The translations under genes and the position numbers were made by a program. DNA of 13,321 bases from an uncultured Asticcacaulis sp. (GTDB lineage Bacteria; Pseudomonadota; Alphaproteobacteria; Caulobacterales; Caulobacteraceae). Of the stretch, positions 6,499-12,738 are shown piece after piece. The stretch covers positions 1 to 13,321 of the forward strand of contig CAMLIY010000068.1 in assembly GCA_946480125.1 (NCBI GenBank), given 5' to 3'. Numbering within the stretch: the stretch's first letter is position 1; each line of letters opens with the position of its first letter. The notes beneath the pieces were generated by a model. It did not search any database, had not been told where the DNA came from, and was given only the letters and a program-made list of their open reading frames with translations.

Positions 6499-7380
6499 AT
6501 GATTCCAAAATCCGACATTCAGTGGTTTGAAGATGAACGTCGCTACCTGCAAGGCGTCGCGTACCGGATGCTGGGCACGGTCAGCGAGGCCGAGGACGCC
6601 GTGCAGGACGCTTTTTTGCGGGTGCGCGAGACCGCGCCGGATACGCTCGACAACAAGCGCGCCTACCTGACCCGGATCGTGACGCGCCTCTGCCTCGATA
6701 TTCTGAAATCGGCGCATAAGAACCGCGTTGACTATATAGGCCCATGGCTGCCGGAACCGCTGCACGATATCAGCGATTTCACCGGCTCGCCGGCGGCGGC
6801 TACGGAACTGGCCGACGACCTGTCCATCGGCCTGCTTTATGCGCTCGAACGCTTGACGCCCTTGGAGCGCGCCAGCTTCCTGCTGCATGATGTTTTTGAT
6901 GTCGGCTATGACGAAATCGCCAAAACCCTGGAGCGTTCGCAGGACAGTTGCCGGCAATTGGCGGCCCGTGCGCGCAGTCATGTCAGGGCGTCGCGGCCAC
7001 GTTTCAAGGTGGAACCGGCCGATGAACGGCGCTATCTCGAAGCCTTTGTTATCGCCTCGCAGAAAGGGGATATGGCGGCATTGGAAGCCATGCTGGCCGA
7101 GGATGTCAAGCTTTACAGCGATGGCGGCGGCAAGATATCGGCGTCGATCAATATACTTGGTGGCAAGCGCCGCGTGGGGGCTTTCATGGCGGGCATCTAC
7201 CAGAAATTTCGCAATCATACGACGAAAGACCTGCGCTATGAAAAGGTCAACGGCGTGATGTCTTTGCTGACCACGCACAGCGACGACTACACAGATGTGA
7301 TGAGCGTGGAAGTCGTTGGCGGTCATATTTCCGCAATCTGGTTCCAGCGTAATCCTGACAAACTGACACGGCTGCACTGA
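6499..7380 (+). CDS. ECF41-type RNA polymerase sigma factor with fused SnoaL-like C-terminal domain
   Basis: Alternative sigma factor that should direct RNA polymerase to a small regulon including its own operon. Of 293 residues, about 10-75 form region 2 (YRMLGTVSEAEDAVQDAFLRV) and about 110-165 form region 4 (LTPLERASFLLHDVFDVGYDEIA, RSQDSCRQLAARAR). The C-terminal ~115 residues form a SnoaL/NTF2-like domain. The three short motifs I recall as ECF41 hallmarks are all present: WLPEP (83-87) in the linker, DGGGK (208-212), and NPDKL (285-289) near the end. In this group the fused domain replaces a separate anti-sigma factor; no anti-sigma gene is adjacent here. The start at 6499 has no good Shine-Dalgarno, so translation may be weak. 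The neighbouring AhpD-like gene is the expected partner. Group assignment is strong. The inducing signal is not visible. Confidence 0.92.
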   Translation: MIPKSDIQWFEDERRYLQGVAYRMLGTVSEAEDAVQDAFLRVRETAPDTLDNKRAYLTRIVTRLCLDILKSAHKNRVDYIGPWLPEPLHDISDFTGSPAAATELADDLSIGLLYALERLTPLERASFLLHDVFDVGYDEIAKTLERSQDSCRQLAARARSHVRASRPRFKVEPADERRYLEAFVIASQKGDMAALEAMLAEDVKLYSDGGGKISASINILGGKRRVGAFMAGIYQKFRNHTTKDLRYEKVNGVMSLLTTHSDDYTDVMSVEVVGGHISAIWFQRNPDKLTRLH

Positions 7381-7442
7381 TTCCGAAGGCTGTCACCTGG
7401 TCTTGCGCCCGGTCCCGTATCAACGCCTTTGAAGCGTTCGCC

Positions 7443-7458
7443 TTGTCACATCTTGTCA
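7443..7458 (+). promoter_or_regulatory. Tandem TTGTCA elements upstream of the serine hydrolase gene
   Basis: TTGTCA occurs at 7443-7448 and again at 7453-7458, one helical turn apart, 40-60 nt before the hydrolase start. The first copy lies within TGTCACA (7444-7450), identical to the recalled ECF41 -35 element, but no CGTC follows at 16 nt. A further TGTCACC is at 7391-7397. Either copy could be a sigma-70 -35 element, though no good -10 follows. The rest of 7381-7499 shows no other clear structure. Confidence 0.3.
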
Positions 7459-7499
7459 GGCGCGATACAGACCAATGAAACAAACGCGGATACCTTACC

Positions 7500-8624
7500 A
7501 TGACTGAAATTTCCGGCATTTGCCCCTCTCAATTCGCCGCCGTAAAAGATGTTTTCGCCGCCAATTTCGCTGAGGGCAAAGAACGGGGTGCCCGGTTCTC
7601 GGCGGTGATTGACGGCGAGACGGTGCTGGATATCTGGGGCGGCAGCGCTGATCGTGTCGGCGAGGTGCCCTTCAATGACACGACGCTGACGCCGGTATTT
7701 TCAACCGGCAAGGCGGTGATGGCGGTGATGGTCGCGCGCCTGGTTGAGGCCGGCAAGCTTGATTACGAGACCCCCGTTTCGCATTATTGGCCGGAATTTG
7801 GTCAGAACGGCAAGATGAGCATCACGGTTGGGCAACTGATCTCGCACCAGGGTGGCCTGCCGGGCTTTTCGCCGCCGCAGGACCCGATGATCTGGTTCGA
7901 TGTACCGGCCACATTGAAAGCCTTGTGCGAACAGGCGCCCTTATGGACACCGGGCGAGGGCTCCGGTTATCATCCGATCGCCGGTGGCTATCTGCTGGGA
8001 GAAGTCTTCCGTCGTGTCGATGGCCGGTCGATGGGCACGGCTTTGCGCGAGGATATCGCCGCCAAGTTCGGCCTCGACCTGATGATCGGCACACCCGATG
8101 AATACGCCCCGCGCATCGCCGTCATGCAGAAGCCCAGTTCGGCGCCCGATCTGGGCATGATTGATGCCATCAAGCAGGCGGCCTTTCTCGATAAGGGCTC
8201 GGCGCCGGCCGGAAAGGGTTCGGCTGACTGGCGACGCATGGAAATTCCGTCGGCCAATACCCATTCCACCGCGCTGTCACTGGCGCAGTTCATGGGTATT
8301 GTCGCCAATGGCGGCAGGCTGAAGGGGCAAGGCCTGCTGTCGCCGGAAACGCTCGTCCAGCTGACGCGTGAGCGCGTTTACGGCCAGGATCGGGTATTGC
8401 CGTTCAAATTGTCATGGGCGGCCGGTTTGCTGCGCAATACCGGCATCAGGATTTACGGCCCGAACGAACGCGCACTCGGCCACAGCGGCTGGGGCGGTTC
8501 GTGCGCCATGGCCGATGCGGACAAGCGCCTGAGCGTTGGTTATGTGATGAACAAGCAGTCGGCCTATCTGATCGGCGATCCGCGCCCGGTCGGCCTGATC
8601 AATGCGCTTTATGCCTGCCTTTAG
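7500..8624 (+). CDS. Serine hydrolase of the beta-lactamase/class C esterase (EstB-like) family
   Basis: A 374-residue member of the beta-lactamase fold (COG1680 type). These enzymes act mostly as esterases or peptidases on unknown substrates rather than as antibiotic-degrading enzymes. The nucleophile motif is STGK (Ser68, Lys71). The conserved SHQGGLPGF follows at about 115-123. YHPIAGGYLLGE (from Tyr157) is where the catalytic Tyr stands in EstB-like esterases. GHSGWGG (His328) replaces the KTG motif of true beta-lactamases, as is usual in this branch. No signal peptide is visible, so it is probably cytoplasmic. The start at 7500 has only a weak GGA about 9 nt upstream. It lies 119 nt after the sigma gene on the same strand and may be separately transcribed. 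It converges on rarD. The substrate cannot be told from sequence. Confidence 0.88.
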   Translation: MTEISGICPSQFAAVKDVFAANFAEGKERGARFSAVIDGETVLDIWGGSADRVGEVPFNDTTLTPVFSTGKAVMAVMVARLVEAGKLDYETPVSHYWPEFGQNGKMSITVGQLISHQGGLPGFSPPQDPMIWFDVPATLKALCEQAPLWTPGEGSGYHPIAGGYLLGEVFRRVDGRSMGTALREDIAAKFGLDLMIGTPDEYAPRIAVMQKPSSAPDLGMIDAIKQAAFLDKGSAPAGKGSADWRRMEIPSANTHSTALSLAQFMGIVANGGRLKGQGLLSPETLVQLTRERVYGQDRVLPFKLSWAAGLLRNTGIRIYGPNERALGHSGWGGSCAMADADKRLSVGYVMNKQSAYLIGDPRPVGLINALYACL

Positions 8625-8635
8625 ATATGGGATCA

Positions 8636-8653
8636 AAGGGGACTTGCCCCCTT
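8636..8653. terminator. Small hairpin between convergent hydrolase and rarD genes
   Basis: AAGGGG (8636-8641) pairs with CCCCTT (8648-8653) around a 6-nt loop in the 32-bp gap between two convergent stop codons. There is no U-tract on either strand, so a role as a bidirectional terminator is only a suggestion from its position. Confidence 0.3.
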
Positions 8654-8656
8654 GCC

Positions 8657-9571
8657 TTAAACCGCTTCCACCAGTTTGATTGCCTTCAGCCGCCGCCAGG
8701 CCCCGAAGGCAAAGACCATCGCACCCAGCCAGATAAAGGCGAACGATACGCCGCGTGTCACGCTGAACGGTTCTCCCTGCCACAAGCCGATAAAGAAGGT
8801 CAGGGTCGGGCCTATGAATTGCACAAAGCCAAGCGTCGACAAAGGCAGGCGCTTGGCGGCGAAGGCGAACAGTACCAGCGGCAGCACCGTCACCGGGCCG
8901 GTCAGCATGAACCAGAAGGCGTGGGACGGGGTAAAGAAATGTCCCTGACCGTGGCTTTCGATCCAGATCAGATAGAGGCTTGCCGGAACGACCAGATAGG
9001 CGGTCTCGACAAATAATCCTGCCAGCGCAGGCACGGGCAGGTGTTTGCGCACAATGCCATAGGAGCCAAAGGTGCCCGCCAGAATCAGGGCGATCCAAGG
9101 CACGTGACCGATGGCCAGGGCCTGGATGATCACGCCAATCACAGCCAGTCCAATGGCGGTCTTGCCCCAGTTATCGATACGCTCCTTAAACAGCACAGCG
9201 CCGGCCGCCATGTTGAGCAGCGGATTAAGGTAATATCCCAGGGCGGATTCGATGGTGTGGCCGCTGGTCACGGCCCAGACATACACGCCCCAGTTGGTCG
9301 CCACCAAAAGCGACGAAAGCAACAGCATCCAGCGCAAATAGGGCGCCGCCAGTACCGCGCGCACCTGTGGCCACTGTTTCAGGGCGATCACCAGCCCGTT
9401 TGCCCAGAGAAAGGCCCACAGCGAGCGATGGCCGATCACTTCGAGGGCGCCCCCGCCAAAAGCATGAATGGGCGCGTAAAATAGCGGAACGATGCCCCAG
9501 ATAATGTAGCAGGTGACGGCCAGCCCAACCGGTGACATCAGCGGATTTGCCGAAGAGGTGGAGGAAGACAT
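8657..9571 (-). CDS. rarD: EamA-family permease RarD
   Basis: Inner-membrane transporter of the drug/metabolite transporter superfamily with about ten predicted membrane helices. The RarD branch was named from a predicted chloramphenicol-sensitivity phenotype, and its natural substrate is not firmly known. The 304-residue length is typical. The RarD signature is clear: YIIWGIVPLFY in helix 1, EVIGHRSLWAF, NWGVYVWAV, then ESALGYYLNPLLNMAAGAVLFKER. The second repeat contains FVQFIGPTLTFFIGLW. The protein has the short hydrophilic N-terminus MSSSTSSANPLM. A second Met at 9538 is possible. No good Shine-Dalgarno precedes either. The gene lies 75 bp downstream of asd on the same strand, but the asd terminator occupies most of that gap. 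Expression therefore needs read-through or a promoter close to or inside the asd 3' end. Confidence 0.9.
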   Translation of the reverse strand: MSSSTSSANPLMSPVGLAVTCYIIWGIVPLFYAPIHAFGGGALEVIGHRSLWAFLWANGLVIALKQWPQVRAVLAAPYLRWMLLLSSLLVATNWGVYVWAVTSGHTIESALGYYLNPLLNMAAGAVLFKERIDNWGKTAIGLAVIGVIIQALAIGHVPWIALILAGTFGSYGIVRKHLPVPALAGLFVETAYLVVPASLYLIWIESHGQGHFFTPSHAFWFMLTGPVTVLPLVLFAFAAKRLPLSTLGFVQFIGPTLTFFIGLWQGEPFSVTRGVSFAFIWLGAMVFAFGAWRRLKAIKLVEAV

Positions 9572-9582
9572 AAGGATAACCC

Positions 9583-9624
9583 AAAAAAGAAAAAGCCGGC
9601 GGAACCTGAAGGCTCCACCGGCTT
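9583..9624 (-). terminator. Rho-independent terminator of asd
   Basis: Read on the minus strand, AAGCCGGTGGAGCC pairs with GGTTCCGCCGGCTT (14 bp with two G-U pairs; arms 9624-9611 and 9606-9593). The loop is TTCA and the run TTTCTTTTTT follows. It begins 22 nt after the asd stop codon. It has every hallmark of an intrinsic terminator and ends only about 12 nt before the rarD start. Confidence 0.92.
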
Positions 9625-9646
9625 GAAAACATCACATCTGTGAGAT

Positions 9647-10678
9647 TTAAGCGTCGGCTCTGGCCTCGATAACACCGCGTTCGTCAAGCAGTTGTGCGAT
9701 CTGCACGGCATTGAGCGCCGCGCCCTTACGCAGGTTGTCCGACGCGCACCAAAGGGAGATACCATAGGGTACGGTCGGGTCGTTGCGGATGCGCGATACA
9801 TAGGTGTCGAACTCACCCACCACTTCTATCGGGGTGATGTAGCCGCCGGCCTCGCGCTTATCGACCACGGCGACGCCCGGCGCTTCACGCAGGATTTCGC
9901 GGGCGAGCTGCTCATCCATCGGGCTTTCAAACTCGATATTGATCGATTCCGAGTGGCCGACAAACACCGGCACGCGCACGCAGGTCGGCACGACATCGAC
10001 CGTCGGATCGAGGATCTTGTGCGTTTCCACGATCATCTTCCACTCTTCCTTGGTGTAGCCGTCTTCCATGAAGACGTCGATGTGCGGAATGACATTGAAG
10101 GCGATCTGCTTGGTAAACTTCTTCGGGGTCTTGTCGCCCATGCCGTAAATGGCCTTGGTCTGGTCCCACAGTTCATCCATGCCGGCCTTGCCGGCGCCGG
10201 CCACCGACTGATAGGTCGACACGACGACGCGCTTGATCTGGGCGGCGTCATGCAGCGGCTTCAGCACGACCAGCATCTGGATGGTCGAGCAATTCGGATT
10301 GGCGATGATGTTTTTCTTTTTGCAGTCCCAGACGGCGTCCGGATTGACTTCCGGTATCAGCAGCGGGACGTCCGGATCCATGCGCCAGGCGGAGCTGTTG
10401 TCGATGACAATGGGGCCCATGGCGCCAATCTTCGGCGACCATTCCTTCGACACATCGCCGCCGGCGCTCATCAGCACAATATCGACCTTCGAGAAATCGA
10501 AGGTTTCGAGATCGACGCACTTCAGGTTTTTTGTGCCGAAGGAGACTTCTGTGCCCACCGAACGACGCGACGCGACCGCGTAAATTTCGGAAACGGGGAA
10601 GTTCACTTCTTCGAGGATCGTCATCATTTCACGACCCACGGCGCCGGTGGCGCCGACTACGGCGACCCGATAACCCAT
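9647..10678 (-). CDS. asd: Aspartate-semialdehyde dehydrogenase
   Basis: Cytoplasmic enzyme making L-aspartate 4-semialdehyde from aspartyl phosphate with NADPH, at the branch to lysine/diaminopimelate, threonine and methionine. Of 343 residues, VAVVGATGAVGREM (5-18) is the dinucleotide-binding start. SAGGDVSKEW (71-80) and IDNSSAWRM (92-100) line the phosphate and cofactor sites. ANPNCSTIQ carries the catalytic Cys130. RVPVFVGHSE contains Arg235 and the likely base His242. All key residues look intact. The start at 10678 has AGGAG 7 nt upstream. A good terminator follows the gene. In the same orientation the response regulator gene lies 134 bp upstream, so co-transcription is possible but not required. 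lysA, further along the same pathway, lies about 2 kb away on the same strand in another transcription unit. Confidence 0.97.
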   Translation of the reverse strand: MGYRVAVVGATGAVGREMMTILEEVNFPVSEIYAVASRRSVGTEVSFGTKNLKCVDLETFDFSKVDIVLMSAGGDVSKEWSPKIGAMGPIVIDNSSAWRMDPDVPLLIPEVNPDAVWDCKKKNIIANPNCSTIQMLVVLKPLHDAAQIKRVVVSTYQSVAGAGKAGMDELWDQTKAIYGMGDKTPKKFTKQIAFNVIPHIDVFMEDGYTKEEWKMIVETHKILDPTVDVVPTCVRVPVFVGHSESINIEFESPMDEQLAREILREAPGVAVVDKREAGGYITPIEVVGEFDTYVSRIRNDPTVPYGISLWCASDNLRKGAALNAVQIAQLLDERGVIEARADA

Positions 10679-10681
10679 AAT

Positions 10682-10711
10682 GCTGCTCCTAAGTTGAAAT
10701 ATACGAGCAGC
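10682..10711 (-). promoter_or_regulatory. Possible hairpin covering the asd ribosome-binding site
   Basis: On the minus strand GCTGCTC (10711-10705) can pair with GAGCAGC (10688-10682) across a 16-nt loop, overlapping the Shine-Dalgarno AGGAG at 10690-10686. If the transcript starts upstream of 10711, this could lower translation. A TATATT (10703-10698) within the loop may instead be a -10 element, in which case the left arm is not transcribed. Confidence 0.25.
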
Positions 10712-10812
10712 GCAAATGGGCCTTTTTCACACGCATGACAAGGCTTAATTGTCCACACCGCGGCTTTGAAAGAAATTTTGAGCGCCGTTATTCGCGAAAA
10801 CCATCCGGTCAG

Positions 10813-11223
10813 TTAGATGGCATCACGAAGATCATAGAGGCTGCGACGCTTGACGGCACGCATGACACTATCGAGCGCGCCAATCAGGGCGGTGGACGTG
10901 AAGGGCTTGCACAGATGGCCGTCGCCGCCAACTTCATAACCCAAATCAATCTGATCGACATCATGATTGCCGCTTAAAAACAGGATGGGTGTGTAATCGA
11001 GGTGAAAGCCGCCCTCCATCTGGCGAATTTCCCGCACGGCCTTCAGCCCCGACAGAACCGGCATTTCCATGTCCATCAGGATGGCATCATATTCATTAAC
11101 CTGCCAGGCCTCGACGGCTTCCTGGCCATCACTGGCAAATTCGACATCCATTCCGGTTGCCGCAAGCATCAGATCAATCATTCTGCGCTGGATGGCATTA
11201 TCTTCGACACATAGCACCTTCAT
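10813..11223 (-). CDS. Single-domain response regulator (CheY-like receiver)
   Basis: A 136-residue stand-alone receiver domain without an output domain; such proteins pass phosphoryl signals to other proteins by contact. The acidic pocket residues are Glu7-Asp8 (VLCVEDN). The phosphoacceptor is Asp51 in AILMDMEMPVLSG, the switch residue is Ser84 in LFLSGN, and the conserved lysine is Lys106 in CKPF. It should therefore be phosphorylatable. I chose the ATG at 11223 because it begins MKVLCVEDN and has AGGGGA about 5 nt upstream; further in-frame extension gives no receiver-like sequence. It ends shortly after the last receiver helix. No histidine kinase is adjacent, so its partner must be elsewhere. 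It is divergent from the flavoprotein gene (80 bp apart) and lies upstream of asd on the same strand. Confidence 0.92.
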   Translation of the reverse strand: MKVLCVEDNAIQRRMIDLMLAATGMDVEFASDGQEAVEAWQVNEYDAILMDMEMPVLSGLKAVREIRQMEGGFHLDYTPILFLSGNHDVDQIDLGYEVGGDGHLCKPFTSTALIGALDSVMRAVKRRSLYDLRDAI

Positions 11224-11248
11224 ACGCTTCCCCTTTTGCCCAGGTCGT

Positions 11249-11283
11249 GCGATTTGTGGCGAATCGCGCTGTAACAATAATAT
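11249..11283 (+). promoter_or_regulatory. Inverted repeat and possible promoter in the divergent regulator/flavoprotein region
   Basis: GCGATT (11249-11254) and AATCGC (11262-11267) form a 6-bp inverted repeat with a 7-nt spacer. TTGTGG (11254-11259) and, after 18 nt, TAATAT (11278-11283) could be weak -35 and -10 elements for the flavoprotein gene, with the palindrome overlapping the -35. Evidence is only positional. Confidence 0.3.
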
Positions 11284-11303
11284 ACAATACGTGTTATCCG
11301 GAT

Positions 11304-12179
11304 ATGAATATTTTGAAGACGCAGGTCATAATTATCGGGGCGGGACCCGCCGGGATCAGTTGTGCCATCTGGCTGAAAAAGCTGGGTGTTGAGTGTGTAT
11401 TGTTAGAGGCGTCGACACAGTTGGGTGGCCTGCAAACGCGCAGCCCCTATGAGAATTTGTGGATACCCGGTGTGCAGGGCCTGACGGGCCAGCAGGTTGC
11501 GGCTTCGCTGGCGGCACATGCCGAAGCCGCCGGAGTGAAGGTCTGGCTGAATTGCCCAGTGGTATCCATTTGCGCCGACAGCGGTCAGGCGACGACGTAC
11601 AAGGGGGTGTTTAGCGCCCCATATCTGGTGATCGCGACGGGTTCAAAACCGCGACCCGGTGATTTTACGGCCTCGGACCGGATCGCTATCGGGCCCGGCG
11701 TGGCGATGGAGGCACTGGCGGTTCAAGGTAAGCGCGTGGCCATATTCGGCGGCGGTGACAATGCGTTCGATCAGGCGCGTTTTGTCAGGGATCGCGGGGG
11801 GGAGGTGACGATCTTCTGCCGCCGCGCGCCGCGCGCGCAAAAGCGGCTGCAAACACTGATTGCCGATGTGCCGGTTAGGGTAGGGCCATATGAAGCCGAT
11901 CAGACGGCCATGACTGTCAATGGTGATGTCTTTGATGCGTGGGGAATCATGTTCGGTTTCGACGCTGTGGTGCCCGATGGCCTGACGCTCGATCTCGACA
12001 ATGGCTATGTCCGCGTCGATCGCTTTGGCGAGACCAGCTTGCCGGGTGTCTATGCCTGTGGCGAGGTGACAGACTACTGGCACCCTTGCGTCACCACGGC
12101 GGCCGCGCACGGCATTCAGGTGGCCAAGCAGATTTCAAAACAACTGGAAGATCAAGGCCAGCGTGTTGGGCCTTTCTGA
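11304..12179 (+). CDS. Thioredoxin reductase-like FAD/NAD(P)H oxidoreductase lacking the CxxC centre
   Basis: A 291-residue two-Rossmann flavoprotein, cytoplasmic. The FAD site is IIIGAGPAGISCA (GxGxxG, 12-17), followed by LLEASTQLGGLQT. The ATG motif is at 111-113. The NAD(P)H site is VAIFGGGDNAFDQA (145-158). The terminal FAD motif is GVYACGEVTD (248-257), where the usual GD is GE (Glu254). The seven cysteines (20, 31, 84, 90, 172, 252, 262) include no CxxC, so it should not reduce thioredoxin. It is closer in plan to ferredoxin/flavodoxin-NADP reductases of TrxR-like form, or to YpdA-type disulfide reductases. The ATG at 11304 fits the family start (MNILKTQVIIIGAGPAG); upstream in-frame codons run into the regulator's promoter region. 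The Shine-Dalgarno is poor (CCGGAT). Its stop lies 3 bp from the stop of the convergent DUF4175-like gene. Confidence 0.85.
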   Translation: MNILKTQVIIIGAGPAGISCAIWLKKLGVECVLLEASTQLGGLQTRSPYENLWIPGVQGLTGQQVAASLAAHAEAAGVKVWLNCPVVSICADSGQATTYKGVFSAPYLVIATGSKPRPGDFTASDRIAIGPGVAMEALAVQGKRVAIFGGGDNAFDQARFVRDRGGEVTIFCRRAPRAQKRLQTLIADVPVRVGPYEADQTAMTVNGDVFDAWGIMFGFDAVVPDGLTLDLDNGYVRVDRFGETSLPGVYACGEVTDYWHPCVTTAAAHGIQVAKQISKQLEDQGQRVGPF

Positions 12180-12182
12180 CGC

Positions 12183-12719
12183 TTAATTACCCGCCAGCAG
12201 GTTTGGGCCGGCCTGTAGCGCAGAGTCGCCTGGCATAAATGCGCCGGCCACCTGCTCGATCGGCACAGGCCCAAGAATCAGGAATCCCAGTATTGCCGCC
12301 GCCAGAGCCACATAGCGCAGGGCGAACGGATCTGACGCCGCGATACCGGCCTTGGCCTTGCCGATCTTGAGCGGCGGTTGGTTCTTTTCATGGCGCATGG
12401 CCAGAAGGCGTTCCGGGCGCAGGCCGTTATCCAGCGCCAGACGGGTATTGACCTCGGTAAAGGTCGGCATCCGGAAGCGCAGGGCGAGGCGTATCGATGC
12501 CACCAGGCTGATGATCAGTCCGGCCGCCAGTATGGCGAGATGGGACATCCTCGGCAGCCTCGCGAATAGTCCCCACTGACCGGCCACGGCAATTAAAAGG
12601 GCCATTAATATAAATGGGAACAGGCAGGGTAGCAGTAATCGCTCCCAGATCATCGTCGCTTTCGTCAGGAAAAGCCCGCGATTAAGCGGCGCTAACGGTG
12701 ATTTATGACTCTGCTGCAT
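12183..12719 (-). pseudogene. Short DUF4175/TIGR02302-like membrane protein gene, probably 3'-truncated
   Basis: A 178-residue protein resembling only the N-terminal part of the large alphaproteobacterial DUF4175 (TIGR02302) proteins, normally above 800 residues and often beside lysA. Visible are the basic start, MIWERLLLP, three membrane helices (about 27-47, 58-78, 134-152), and the linking segment FTEVNTRLALDNGLRPERLLAMRH. Then come SDPFALRYVALA and a stop after AFMPGDSALQAGPNLLAGN. The long periplasmic C-terminal part is absent. The segment between LLAMRH and SDPFALR also looks shorter than in full-length relatives. The start at 12719 has AGGGG about 5 nt upstream, 19 nt after lysA, so it can still be translated in the lysA operon. 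A complete but reduced protein in this lineage is the alternative to a pseudogene. Family assignment is from memory of the N-terminal pattern. Confidence 0.6.
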
Positions 12720-12738
12720 AGGCCCCCCTACTCACAAA

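Noticed and set aside
6466..7377. A 303-codon open frame on the - strand opposite the sigma factor gene.
   Set aside because: The + strand encodes a full ECF41 protein with all motifs. The opposite frame has no recognisable motif and begins opposite the end of the sigma gene.
7500..8624. An antibiotic-resistance beta-lactamase.
   Set aside because: It has the STGK serine motif, but no signal peptide is visible and GHSGWGG stands in place of KTG, which fits the esterase-like branch.
9583..9624. A riboswitch or leader element for rarD.
   Set aside because: The stem, short loop and U-run are fully explained by an intrinsic terminator placed just after the asd stop codon.
9692..10738. A 348-codon open frame on the + strand opposite asd.
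   Set aside because: It mirrors the codon structure of asd, is rich in His, Asp, Arg and Gly without any domain pattern, and has no ribosome-binding site. It is an antisense shadow of a certain gene.
11157..11303. An N-terminal extension of the flavoprotein starting within the response regulator gene.
   Set aside because: The extra 49 residues have no similarity to the family. They overlap the start of the divergent regulator, and Met at 11304 directly precedes the FAD motif.
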